From Sciurus carolinensis (taxonomy: Eukaryota; Chordata; Mammalia; Rodentia; Sciuridae), in contig NC_062217.1 in the NCBI RefSeq assembly GCF_902686445.1, positions 174,781,598-174,845,597 of the forward strand: a stretch of 64,000 bases of DNA, given 5' to 3'. Shown here piece after piece: positions 45,640 through 56,450 of the stretch (its first letter is position 1; each line of letters begins with the position of its first letter). Below the pieces are notes generated by a model. It was not told the origin of the DNA, did no database searches, and saw nothing but the letters and a program-made list of their open reading frames with translations. The translations under genes and the position numbers were made by a program.

Positions 45640-46425
45640 TTAAAACTTTGATTTGGTTTTTTATCACGTGGTAGAGATGGAGCAGGAGGTGCAGGCTCAG
45701 TACGTGGCCGCCCCTGTTGGCGCCTAGCTCTGTGGTGCTGCGTCTGCACAGGGGCGACCTCAGTGACCCGCAGTTACTCACTGAGGCCCACGGTTTCCCA
45801 CGGGATCCCCCATTGGTGCCAAACACCCTGCGGGTCGACAGATACACAGTGACCCGTATCTGCCATCACAGCCCCACACAAAGTTCCATGGCCCCAGAGA
45901 CCCCCGCTCCACTTCCCACCCTCCTCCAACCCCTGCAGCCACAGGTCTGTCTTCTGAAGATACAGTCTTCTTTCCAGAATGCCCTGTGATCAGAACCAAG
46001 CCTCGCATGGCTGTTCCAGACCGGCTTCTGCACTTAGCAACAGGCGCTTAACTTCCTTCCATTCTTCCACTTGGCAAGGTGCACGTGAACTCCCTTCGCG
46101 TCCCCCATGGCTTGACAGCTCATTCCTGTTTATTGCTGAGTAGTATTTCATTCTAAGGATGCAGCATCGTTACCCACTCACCCCTGAAGGACGTCTTGGT
46201 TGTTTCCAAGTGTTAGCAATTATGAATAAACTGCTACCTACAGCTGTGCACAGATTTTAATGTGGACATAAGTTTTCAACTCCTCTGGGTAAACACCAAG
46301 GAGCAAAATTGCTGGGTCGCACAGTAAAAGCATGTGTAGCTTTGTGAGAAACTGCCAGCTCTTCCGGGGGCTGTGCTGCTGTGCCCCCACAGCCATGGAG
46401 AGTCCTGCCTGTGGCACTTGCTGCC
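45640..46425 (-). mobile_element. Old L1 (L1M-like) remnant, minus strand
   Basis: The plus strand shows, in the right order, blocks matching antisense old L1: ACCCTCCTCCAACCCCTGCAGCCACAGGTCTGTCTTC; TTTATTGCTGAGTAGTATTTCATTC; GGTTGTTTCCAAGTGTTAGCAATTATGAATAAACTGC; GATTTTAATGTGGACATAAGTTTTCAACTCC; CAAAATTGCTGGGTCGC; and GAGAAACTGCCAGCTC. It is well enough preserved to be confident of family and strand, but it has many substitutions and no intact frame. Confidence 0.85.
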
Positions 46426-46429
46426 CCAG

Positions 46430-46766
46430 CTCTGGCCTCATCCACTCCACTGGGTGTACTGGTCGGTTCTGGGCTCATCCACTCCACTGGGTGTACTGGT
46501 CCCGGTTCTGGCCTCATCCACTCCACTGGGTGTACTGGTCGGTTCTGGGCTCATCCACTCCACTGGGTGTCCTGGTCGGTTCTGGGCTCATCCACTCCAC
46601 TGGGTGTCCTGGTCCTGGTTCTGGCCACATCCACTCCACTGGGTGTACTGGTCGGTTCTGGGCTCATCCACTCCACTGGGTGTACTGGTCGGTTCTGGGC
46701 TCATCCACTCCACTGGGTGTACTGGTCGGTTCTGGGCTCATCCACTCCACTGGGTGTCCTGGTCCC
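46430..46766. repeat. 37-bp minisatellite, nine copies
   Basis: Units CATCCACTCCACTGGGTGTA plus CTGGTCGGTTCTGGGCT start at 46439, 46476, 46515, 46552, 46589, 46628, 46665, 46702 and 46739. Spacing is 37 bp with two 39-bp units. It begins immediately after the old L1. Long frames cross it in all three plus-strand registers, which marks it as non-coding. Confidence 0.97.
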
Positions 46767-48089
46767 CATCACAGCCATGTGTGGATTGAGAGTCAGAAAA
46801 TACGTGCTGTTGAAAACACTACCCTCAATAACAAAATCGCCCCACAGAAAATCCGGCATAGCGTAAGCGAGGTGTAGCGGTCCCTCTGGCCGCCCCCTGA
46901 GCCCCGTGACTCTGCTGCTGTCCTCTGCTGGCATGGCCCATCTGTGCTAGCACTGCCTGATGATCACATGCAGGCTGGCTTCCCCCTGAGATGTCACCAA
47001 GAGACAATCCCTCTACCATTGAGTGGCAGCTGCAGCCCAGAGCCCGCTGCTCCTGGGGTGGAAGTGCCACACAGACCTGCTGTACCCTTCTAAGTGCCGT
47101 CCACGTGAGCAACCCGGCAGAGAGCACCAAGCCCACAGTGGACACCTGCCTGTGTCACCTGGGATCGGCCAGGGTGCACCCTGCAAGCACTGGGGTGGGC
47201 AGCATCGGCTGAGCGCAGCGACTCGCGCGCGAGAGCCCCGTGCCAACGCCTCCTGCTGGCTGTGGCTCCTCCCCTCGGGAAGTCCATGTCTACACTGCTT
47301 CACCACAGCGGGCCTACTGCTGGTCCCTGCCCAGTACCCCTCGAAGCAAATGGCAAGGGGAGTCCCCAGGGCTGGCCAGGAAGCCGTGGCCTCAGAGGAC
47401 CGCCTGGTCCCAGAGCTACTGGAAGCCCCCACCGGGGAGGGTCGCAGGGGTGGGCAAGATGTGCAAAGACCCTCGGGCCCCGAGCTGGCCCTTCGTCACC
47501 CAGGACCCACGTCCTGCCCAGCCCAGGAGCCCTGGGAAGCAGCCCTGGGGGGAGCCCTGTGTGGACACCTGACCCATGCCCAAAGCAGGACTCACAGGAG
47601 GCCCAGCACAGGGACCAGCAGCAACGGGCCTCTCTTCCTGTCACTACAGGAGGCGCTGGAGTGAGGCTGGGGGAGGCCGAGGGGCCAAGCCTGGAACCCT
47701 GGCTGCAGACGGGGAGGGGCTGAGCAAGGCACGAAACAGGAAGGAGAGGTCCACGTCTCGCTGGCCACGCGTAAGAGGACAGCTGTGCCGGGATCCAGTG
47801 CACAGGCTGGCCAGAGCAGGCAGTTCCAGGTCAAAGGCCCAAGGGAAGTTTCAGGCCTGACCAGGCAATTACAGGGATGTGCCTGGTGAGCCTCCAGGAC
47901 ACCTGTCTCCCCATGCCAGGTGGTGCAGGCCAGGTACCCGGAAGGCTCCTGGGGGGCAGCAGAAGGACACAGGCCCTGGGGACAGGCTCAGTCCCAGGAC
48001 GAGGTGCGCCTCGCTGGGTGACACCTTCACTCCTGGTCTCTCCACCAGAGGCCTCAGGCCCAGGGCATCTCCAGGAACCTCTGCAACCG
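46767..48089. other. Unassigned GC-rich sequence
   Basis: No gene is recognised. The 213-codon plus-strand frame at 47023-47664 and its overlapping competitors have no domains. Confidence 0.35.
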
Positions 48090-48430
48090 TCTCCTCCTGG
48101 GTGAGGCCTGGAGACAGTCCACCCTGCTCCTCCCGCTCCTCCTGCTCCTCCTGCTCCTCCCGCTCCTCCTGCTCCTCCTGCTCCTCCTGGGTGGGGCCTG
48201 GAGACAGTCCACCCTGCTCCTCCTGCTCCTCCTGCTCCTCCTGGGTGGGGCCTGGAGACAGTCCACCCTGCTCCTCCCGCTCCTCCTATTCCTTCCACTC
48301 CTCCCGCTCTTCCTGCTCCTCCTGCTCCTCCTGCTCCTCCTGGGTGGGACCTGGAGACAGTCCACCCTGCTCCTCCCGCTTCTCCCGCTCCTCCTACTCC
48401 TCCTCCTGGGTGGGGCCTGGAGACAGTTCA
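48090..48430. repeat. Compound repeat: CTCCTCCTGC/CTCCTCCCGC runs within a larger unit
   Basis: A phrase of the type GGGTGGGGCCTGGAGACAGT followed by CCACCCTG recurs about five times between 48100 and 48428. Between copies are variable runs of CTCCTCCTGCTCC-type triplets. The strands are strongly asymmetric (C/T-rich plus, G/A-rich minus). Apparent Gly/Ala/Arg-rich and Ser/Cys-rich frames (minus 47831-48298, plus 47879-48436) are low-complexity artefacts. Confidence 0.93.
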
Positions 48431-49074
48431 CTCTGACTCAGGACGTGGGCATCTCTGCCCCTGCTCTTCCCTTTGGCCTCTCCTGCTGCAAGTCCATAAT
48501 CCTGAAGGAGCCCTATGTCCAGGGTTCCCCACAAGAGAGGCCAGAGTCCAGGAAGCCTGGGCCCACGCTGCTCTGTGGGGAGGGAAGGGCGAGGGAGCCG
48601 GGAGCCAGCGCCTCCTCCGGCTTCCGTTGCCTGCGCCCTCCAAGGGGGTCAAGGCTGACACCTGCATTTTTGGCTTGTGTTTTAATGGCTCTCTGACACC
48701 TGGCAGCTCAGCTGCCTCTCAGCCCACCTGAGCCCCAGATGAGCTGAGTTGCCCAACTCAGAGCCTCTCCCAGGGTACACTGGAGACCAGGGGCCCGGCG
48801 GGTGGGCCTTCCCTTCCCTGTCCCGCGTTGTTGGCCACACATCTCAGAGGCTGGCAGTGGTCTGCTCTATGCCAACAAGACCTTCAAACACAACCTTTCA
48901 AACACGTCATGCCACAGGGAGCGGCAGTGGACACCCAGAGCAGGCCCGCGGGCGGACACGGGACTGGGTGCTTCCGCTCAGTAGGCAGGGCCCGCTGCGG
49001 GACCTCAAAGGTGCGCTGCCAGTGCATGTTTTGAAACAAATTTGATCCATCATTCAGAATGAAGATGACCTTTA
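48431..49074. other. Unassigned sequence
   Basis: No gene or repeat is recognised. Confidence 0.35.
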
Positions 49075-49205
49075 GCAATGAACAGGAAAATAACTAGAGT
49101 GTTTTAAACAGATGTTAAGGTCAGAGTGTTTTGTAGATGGAAGTGTGAAAATATTTTTATCACTATGTGATTTTTGTTGCCAAAAATCATCTGTCAACTA
49201 AAAAC
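49075..49205. other. AT-rich island, candidate conserved non-coding element
   Basis: Short repeat-free AT-rich block with TGTTTTAAACAG, AAAATATTTTTATCAC and TTGTTGCCAAAAATCATC. The last is partly like an NFI half-site next to a TGATTT core. Function is inferred from composition only. Confidence 0.22.
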
Positions 49206-49438
49206 ACAAGCCAGCCTGCCTTCCAAATCTGCCTTCAGATGGAAGCTTGGAAGGAGCACTCCTAACCTGCCCTGAGTCCTTCTGGCTGCACATGGAAATG
49301 GAACTCTGATCCCACCAAGCAGCCCACGCAGAAGGCCAGTGACCAACACCAACAAGATGATTTTCACAACTGGTGGCTGAGCTGGGAACATGAGGTCCTG
49401 TCTTGCTAGAGGCTTCCTGGAGCTTTGGCCTTGGGGAC
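49206..49438. other. Unassigned sequence
   Basis: No feature is recognised between the AT-rich island and the LTR. Confidence 0.35.
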
Positions 49439-49851
49439 TGTTTTAGTCAGCTTTTTCACTGCTGTGACTAAATGATCTGACCAGCACAATTATAGAGGAG
49501 GAAAGGTTTATTTGAGGGCTCATGGTTTCAGAGGTCTTAGTCTATAGAAGGCCGACTCCATTCCTCAGGGCTCCAGGTGAGGCAGAGCATCATGGCAGAA
49601 AAGAGTGGCAGAGGGAAGCAGCTCACATCATCAGGAAGCAGAGAGACTCCACTGTCCAGATATAAATATATACCCCAAAGCCACGCCCAATTCCCACCTC
49701 CTCCAGCCACCCCACCACTTCAGTTAATCCCATCAGGGGTGAACTCACTGGCTGGGCTGAGACCCTCACAACCCAGTCACTCCTCCTCTGAACCTTCCTG
49801 CATTGTCTCACATGTGAGCTTTTGGGGGACAGCCCACCTCCAGCCATGACA
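49439..49851 (-). mobile_element. ERVL-MaLR-type solo LTR with intact target duplication, minus strand
   Basis: In plus orientation it begins TGTTTTAGTCAGCTTTTTCAC and ends CACCTCCAGCCATGACA, giving TG...CA termini over 413 bp. The 5 bp GGGAC lies immediately on both sides (49434-49438 and 49852-49856), an exact target-site duplication of the length expected for ERVL-MaLR. No internal sequence is present, so it is a solo LTR formed by recombination between two LTRs. It is the best preserved of three same-family copies in the window. Confidence 0.9.
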
Positions 49852-52604
49852 GGGACCCTCAACCTGAAGCCATCACCAAGGCCCTCACGGTAAGCAGCGC
49901 CTGGCCCGGAGCCCCCGACATGCTTGCACACTGAAGCCACAGCGCACCAGGACACCGGGACACTGCAGGGCGTGCAGGGCCCTTCCTCCTCCTGCCCTCC
50001 CTGCACCTGCGAGGCACACAGCCAGAGCCTCTGCACACCATCTTCACGCAGCGCTGGACCTGGAACACAATGGGGCAGCAGGCGCCCAGGCCAACAGCCC
50101 AGCACCCTCGGGTCCCTGCTGACGGAGGACAGCAGCCAGGAAGTGCAGGCCACCAGGGAGCCCTGGGCAGCTGCACCCCCGAGAGCGCATCTCAGGCCAA
50201 GTTGGAAGATGAGCCGGCGCTCGTGAATTGTGTCGACTGGTAACTAATGATAATAACGTGCTTCCCCCAAGGACTGCGGCAAATCCCCTCGTCGAGCAAA
50301 CAGTGAGATAAGATAGGTCCAGCCAGAAAACCTGCTAAGCCAGCTGAGAGATTCACCAGAACTGCTGTCCCACAAGGATCACTTACAAAATCGATGTTTC
50401 CAGAACAGTCATTAACTGTGCACGTCCCTGGAAGACAGCTGGAGGAGGGCGTGGGGCGGGACTCCAGAGCGCTGTGCTCACCCCAGCCCTGACCACGATG
50501 GCCACCGCCGCCCTCTGCATCACCACTGCCTCCCCACCTGCTTCTCCAGCTACCAACTGACAAGGAGCTTGGCCCGTCACCTACAGCACATGCTCCGCCA
50601 GAGTACGCAGGCCAGCTACCAGCAGCCTGTTGAGGCTCAGGGACATGAGACACTCACACCGAGGCCACGGTCAGCAGCAGCACCTGCCTGCCCTGGTCAG
50701 GCCCGACAGGCCCGAGTCCCACTCTGCGGGCTGGGCTGCCCACCCGGGGGAAGACTCTCCCTCCCTGTCCGACACACCTGAGGGTGAGCAATAAGCAGCA
50801 GGGCTTAACCAGACTGTGGCCTGGGCATCGGCGAGGGCAGCAGGCTCTGTGGTAGACCCTCTGACCCGGTCACACTGCTGCCGATCCCTCCAGCTCCTGC
50901 CTGCCAGAGCTGCAAACATCTAGAATGCGATTCCGTAGAGGGAAGGAAGGAAGGTACACTGTCCAAGGGAACTGGGATGGTAGGCAGGCAGGCAGGCTGA
51001 GCAAGCTAAGCTGGCACCGTGCCACTCAGGGTGCCCCTAGGGTTGGGTGGCACCCTGGGCTCCCTGCCCTCTGGCCACACTGAGAACAGCCAGGCCTAGG
51101 CCCTCGGACTCTCCTGCACTCTGAGAAAGCAGGTGACAGGAGGACTGGGCAGGCGGGACCCTCACTTGACCAGACCTCTGTCACTGCCAGAGGCATGCCA
51201 GCCTTGAGAGGAGCGTGCTGGCACCAGGGCTCCTGGGCCCCAGGAGGAGTTGTGGCACACCACGCTGGGGACCATGGCCACAGAGCAGGAGAGAGGGTAA
51301 GGACTGGGCATCCGCAGAGACCGGGCTGGGCCTGCCACATCAGTGTGCAGGACACCGCTGTGGGCGAGGACCTCCAGGACTCAGGGTGGCCGAGTGTCAG
51401 GTGAAGAGCAGACGTGGTGAGTCCTCCAGGAAGGAGGGATCTGAGGAGCACCAGGGGCCACCCTCTCCACACACACAGAAGGCAGCCACCCGCAGTCCAC
51501 GGTCGGCTCAGCAAGCCACCCAGCCTGGGGAGACCCTGCGGGTCCCACTCCTACCAACTGGCAGCTGTGTCTGCAAAAGACTGTTGGAAGAGGACACAGG
51601 CGTCGGGCACACGGGACACAGGCAGGGGCGCATGGGAGGCCAGTCTGGGGCCTGGAGTCATGTGGCTGTGACGTGTGACATGCGGAGGGCTGAGCGGAGC
51701 TGGCAGAGAGACCACCTCAACGGATGGGCTCTTGTCCGTTCCAACCCCGAGGGCATCCTGCTCCTGTGCTGGAGGAAGGAGGACACTTCTGAAGAGAACA
51801 GTGCTGTGCTTTGGTGGCTCTCCTGCGACGGAGACATCCAGTCCCTCTAGGAAGCTGGCTGCTGTGCAGGGAGGCGAACTCACAGCTGGGCAGATCGTCG
51901 GCCGCACTGACCAGACCCCCCCCCTCCACTTGCTGAGCGGTGAGCTTCACAGTCAAGCCCTCGCTGGCCTCCTCAAGCACGCGCCATAATTATCCTCCCT
52001 GCCCTCCCGGGCCCCAACGGGCAGAGAGTGTCCCTGGGATGGGTGACCCTTGACAACCCGTCCTTCCCTGTCCACTCCAAGCACTCCCAGCCAATCTCCT
52101 CGCCAGCAGGGCAGCACCAGCCCCCTAAGCTCTGGCCTGGGCTGTTGGGGACAGGGTGGAGTCCAGGTGCAGGCCTCAGCACTAGGCAGGACCTCGCCCG
52201 AGTTCCCCTCTGCACAATGGCCTCCGTGATGTTTAAAGAGCCAGTGGTCACGGAGGACCCTCGGGCTTGCAGCTCCTGTTCCCTCCTCCTCCCAGAACTC
52301 CACCTGCCACTTCCCTGGGCTGGCAACACGGTGGCCTTGGAGGCTGCCCCCATCCTGTGTCTGCAACTCCTGGACACCCAGGCCAGCTCTGAGGCACAGG
52401 AAGGAGTCACAATCGTCCCCCACAGTGGCTCCCGCCACTGATAACTTTTCCCTGCAGAATCTCCCTTAGAAGAAGCAAGACGGAGGAAGAGAGTGGCCCG
52501 CTGTTGCTGAAAGCTGTACACCAAGAAACACGCTCGTGGTAGATCTAGAAGAAACACATTCACAATCTAAGAAACCAAAAGGAAAAAGCAGGAATGGGCG
52601 AGAA
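49852..52604. other. Unassigned GC-rich sequence
   Basis: No gene is recognised in 2.75 kb. The 211-codon plus-strand frame at 51215-51850 and the minus-strand frames at 51953-52563 lack domains. A short GGCAGGCAGGCAGGC run lies at about 50983-50998. Confidence 0.35.
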
Positions 52605-53165
52605 GAACGCGCCTGAGGAGGGCGCCACTCCATGGCCGCCTGGCTCCACTGCTCTGGGTCTGCAGGCGGCAGGACAGCCCAGTGGGAGGAGGTGACTGAG
52701 GGAAGCTGCTCAGCTCACAGCAGCCAGGAAGCAGAGAGAGAGCAAGGTGCAAATTATGCCCCAGTCACCTCCTTCCTCCAGCCACCCTGCCTGCCTACGG
52801 TCACCACCGGTACAGAAGTCCTTCCAAATTATTAATCCATCAAAGAGAACAACTAAGTTGGGCAGGGTGGCACACACCTGTAATCCCAGGGACTTGGGAG
52901 GCTGAGATAGGAGGATTGCAAGTTTGAGCCCAGCCTCAGCAACATAGTGAGACTCTCAGCAATGTAGTGAGAACCTGTCCCAAATTAAAAAATAAAAAGA
53001 TAAAAAAGGCTGGGGATGTAGATCAATGGGGAAGCACTCCTGAGTCTAATCCCCAGTAACAACAACAAAAAAAGTGGACTAATCTACTCACTAGGCTATG
53101 GCCTTCACAATCTAATCACCAGCTTATCGGGACCTCATATCAAAACCCTAACACTGGCTTCACAT
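52605..53165 (-). mobile_element. MaLR-type LTR interrupted by a SINE, minus strand
   Basis: The left part (52605-52854) shares CACTCCATGGCCGCCTGGCTCC, GAGGGAAGCTGCTCAGCTCAC and CCTCCTTCCTCCAGCCACCCTGCC with the other MaLR copies. The right part (53070-53165) carries CTATGGCCTTCACAATCTAATCACC and CCTCATATCAAAACCCTAACAC, of the type found in related LTRs. A SINE at 52855-53068 lies between them. Possibly the parts belong to one LTR split by the SINE, or to two fragments. Ends are approximate. Confidence 0.5.
52855..53068 (+). repeat. B1-dID (MEN-type) SINE inside an LTR
   Basis: B1-like half: GGGCAGGGTGGCACACACC, TAATCCCAGGGACTTGGGAGG and AGCCCAGCCTCAGCAACATAGTGAGAC. A short internal duplication follows (CTCAGCAAtgTAGTGAGA repeats). 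ID half after an AAATTAAAAAATAAAAAG linker: GGCTGGGGATGTAGATCAATGG and GAGTCTAATCCCCAGTAAC. The AACAACAAAAAAA tail ends at about 53068. Confidence 0.88.
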
Positions 53166-54384
53166 GGAGCCAGGCATCAGATCTGACTCCAGACCTAAGG
53201 ATAACCAGGTCCATGCTCTCTTGGATCCTCCATGGGGGTTCACAGTGACAGTGTGGACCACCGCAGACCTACCCTGGCTCTCTGTGTTTCCATGACTTCC
53301 AGCCCCCAGGCTGTCCCAAGTCATTCGCATGAAGTGCGGGTGAAACCAGGCCCCCTCCTGGAACCTGACCCAGGGAGTGCACGCCAGCTGCTCTGCAGTG
53401 CTGTCTGCAGATGAGGTGCCTCCACTTTCCCTACACCCACACGGTGGGCCATGCCCTTAGAGCAACGGTGCAGGCCACACTGCCCGCGTCCTGCTCAGGG
53501 GCACCTCTGCAACACCCTTCGAACCCAAGACCCCAGTGAGGCCCACAGATCCAGATTCGGGCCTCCCTCTGAACATGACTCCTGGCCCCAGCGTCCCTCC
53601 CCTGAGTGGGCCCAGAGAAGCCTGTCTCGGGCAGGGGGTCTCCAGCAACAGCATGGGCAAAACAGTGCCCAGAATCCCCCCACTCAGGACCTTCCAGAAA
53701 ATAAGGACATAACACCAAGTGTTATTCCCAAGAGAGAGCAAGCGACCAAGGGAAGTGTCCAGCTAAACTTCCTGAATGAAGAAGGAACAATTTATCAAGC
53801 AATGTGCCACAGAGAAACCCACTTTCCTATCTAATGCGCCTGTTTCTCCTCTGCCTGGTGTGTTGGGAGAGTGGCCAGCATCTAAGCTCTACTGGGGTCA
53901 GTGAGGAGGACATTGCTGCTATTCTTCTGCAGCAGCAGGCGGCTGGTCCACCCAGTAGACACTAGAAAGGAAAGAGCCTGGCAGTCTAGAAGCACCCCAT
54001 TTTTATGTTCTGCAGAGACCATTCTGTCTCTTCAAAATGACATGCAGCTTGCAAAACTGGAGCCCACAAGAACTGATGGAGTCCATGCAACAACCACCCT
54101 CCAGGGGCATTGGCTCAGGGTGAGGTGGTCCACCCCATTCCCACCCGCATGCCTCAGCTCTGCCACACAGCCCATCCCATAAAGGCTGAGACTGGGAGAT
54201 CCACTCATCATGGTGCTTAACCTCTCCCAAAGCCCTTCTTGTCTCCTGCATCAGCGCTCTGTCACTGATTTGTAGGCAAGACTCCTGTGCACAGGACCTG
54301 TGCAAAGGGCTGGTGTCATCCAGTCCTGCTTCAGCCCTTGGAGGAACACTCTTCGCAGCAAGCTGCTACCTAGATTCCTCTCCT
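53166..54384. other. Unassigned sequence
   Basis: No gene or repeat is recognised. Confidence 0.35.
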
Positions 54385-54515
54385 CCTTTTCCCTTCTGAA
54401 ACAGGAGCTCACTGTGCTTCCCAGGCTGGTCTTGAACTTGTGGGCTCAAGTGGTACACCTGCCTCAGGACCTTGAGTAGCTGGGGCCATGGGCGGGCGCC
54501 ACCATGCCTGGCTCT
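54385..54515 (-). repeat. 7SL-derived monomer SINE (B1-like), minus strand
   Basis: CTGAAACAGGAGCTCACTGTGCTTCCCAGGCTGGTCTTGAACTTGTGGGCTCAAG, CCTGCCTCAGGACCTTGAGTAGCTGGGGCC and GGGCGGGCGCCACCATGCCTGGC form the reverse complement of a 7SL-derived SINE monomer. No ID half is attached, so it may predate the dimeric B1-dID elements. Confidence 0.85.
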
Positions 54516-55205
54516 GGTTTGTTCTTCACCGGATGCTGCTGCAGTTCTGCACACATGTTCCATGTCATGGAAAGTCTTCCCCAGGGCTCCAGAGCTGGCA
54601 CACCTGCCAAACAGAGATGTCCTGCCTCCCTTCTGCTTTCCCAGGGGAGCTGAGCAGAAATCTGGTGAGACCCACCTGCAGGGCTTGCCACTTACCAGCC
54701 ATGGCGACTGTGGGCCATCTTCCTGCCCCAGCCGTAATCCGGGTACCCCCAGACTGGACTGCTGCCTCGGTGGAGCTGGTGGGCTCAGAGTCTCAGAGTG
54801 CAGCCCGAGGCAGTGGGTGCTGACCCTAGAGATGAGGCTCCCTCCCTGGTCTTGTCCCCGCTCCATGATGAAAGGCTCTGCTTTCCCAGGTCCGCACTGG
54901 GGGTGTAGCCAGGACTCCTGCCCCTTCTCCCCATCACATCAGGACTCTCAGCTAGGTCTCCTCCTGCAGAGCCGAAGCGCCAAGTCGTGGCTCTCACGGG
55001 TGTCTAGCCAGGACCCCGAGGCCATGGGCCCAAAGGGCCCACAGGTGCCACTGGTGCCAACAGCACCCATCTCCCATCCACACTGCTGGAAGCGGCTGTG
55101 TCCACGGCAGGGACACTGAGAGCCTCACGCAGGAGAGTCGCTCTCCAGCCTTGGCGGCGTAGAAGGTTGCAGGACGAGGGCACGTGAGCTCTTTAATGCT
55201 GGGGG
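54516..55205. other. Unassigned sequence
   Basis: No supported gene. A minus-strand donor-like GGCTG|GTAAGTGG near 54691 is present, but no partner acceptor or convincing coding exon was found (see rejected items). Confidence 0.35.
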
Positions 55206-55380
55206 GGTCCACTCTGCTCTGCTCATCAGTTTAGGAATACTAATTTATTGTTATTTTTATAGCTTCATGTAACTCTGTACACAATAATTTGAATATTCAT
55301 TTTATTAAAACTAGAGATTAATTACACTACCCCAAAGAACAAATTGCCGCTAATACTCGGCGATGCAGAAGTCCTGATTG
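55206..55380. other. AT-rich island, candidate conserved non-coding element
   Basis: CTAATTTATTGTTATTTTTATAGC, CACAATAATTTGAATATTCATTTTATT, AAACTAGAGATTAATTACAC and GCCGCTAATACTCGG place several homeodomain-type TAAT cores in 170 bp. No repeat family is recognised. A plausible developmental enhancer fragment, untested. Confidence 0.3.
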
Positions 55381-56029
55381 CTGCAATGAAGCCAGTCAGA
55401 GGAGGCAAGGGGAAGAAAGGGCAGGGAAGCAACTCTCCTCACAGGAAACAGCCGGTCCACAGGCGCTCCCGGCCAGCAAGCACGGTCAGCCCAGCGGCCA
55501 CCCCGACCAGCACTGCAGAGGAGTCGGCTTCCTGGAATCAAGTCCATAAGGCAGGAGCCGGTGTGCAGCAGCCCAGGCTCAGGTGCCTGGGTGGAAGGAG
55601 GACCGTAACAAAGTGCATGCACCCTGGCCAACCTGGACACCAGGTTGGCTTGGAAGAGCCCGATTCCCCTAGACCACTTCCCACCAGAACCCAAGACCTG
55701 CCTACCTGTACCATGCACATCGATACCCTCCTGGGGCAGTGCTGTGCTCAGAGACACTGTGCATACGTAGGCAGGTAAAACGCATGTTAAGAGGAGACGA
55801 CATTGGTCTCCTGAAGAGTTCATCCAGTGAGTGGCTTTAGTGGGTTAAGAGGCTGCCCCAGCTCCTGCACCTCTCTGTGTGCTCCTGAGAGTTTCCCGTG
55901 GGGGTCCAGCAGCACCCCTCCACATAGGACGCAGAGAGCAGGTCCATCTGCTGCCAAGAAGAGCCACCTCTGTGCACCTTGATAGCACTAAGGAAGGTTA
56001 ACCTTTTGCCCTAAAATAACTGTGACCGT
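55381..56029. other. Unassigned sequence
   Basis: No gene or repeat is recognised. Confidence 0.35.
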
Positions 56030-56450
56030 CCCCTAAAGCTGCAGCTGGCAGATTCCACTCCTAACAGGCAGCCGGCTCCTATTGACCTTGAACGTGGGAC
56101 ATAATCCCATTTGCTCAACAACAAAAGTTTTGTGGAGGGCTCCTTGATGCATTAAGCAATGTGCTGCTGCTTATCGTCACGCGACTGCTTTCAAGCCACT
56201 TCATTATGTGCGACCCACAGAGCCCACTCACCCCTCACCTGCCTCCTAATACCCCGCGGCAGTAATGAAGTGCAGGAAGCGGTGCTCAGCCCGAATCTTC
56301 CTCTTCAGAGACGCAGGCAGACGGCAATGCAATCAAGCCACTGGCGGTCTTTAGGAACTTTGCGGCTTTGCTGTGCCGCTCTTCGTTATGAAATTAACAT
56401 GATTGAATGCCTCATAATTGAGACGGCAAATGTGCCCTCCTCGTCACCAC
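56030..56450. promoter_or_regulatory. Strongest candidate conserved non-coding element
   Basis: About 420 bp of balanced-composition, repeat-free sequence differs sharply in texture from the GC-rich flanks. It includes GACATAATCCCATTTGCTC, GATGCATTAAGCAATGTGC, GCAATGCAATCAAGCCACTG, GTTATGAAATTAACATGATTGAATGCC and CATAATTGAGACGGC. Dense homeodomain-type TAATT/ATTA cores and the absence of any known repeat are typical of developmental enhancers. It also has open frames (56159-56617 plus) without a recognisable domain. Conservation across mammals would decide. Confidence 0.35.

Noticed and set aside
48120..48350. H-DNA or triplex-forming mirror repeat
   Set aside because: The pyrimidine strand is interrupted by G every few bases, so no long pure tract exists.
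47831..48436. Gly/Ala-rich, Ser/Arg-rich and Ser/Cys-rich frames
   Set aside because: They are low-complexity translations of the CTCCTCCTGC-type compound repeat.
54691..54790. Possible minus-strand exon ending at GGCTG|GTAAGTGG
   Set aside because: The donor is good, but no acceptable acceptor or recognisable peptide precedes it, and the intervening text looks like ordinary GC-rich sequence.
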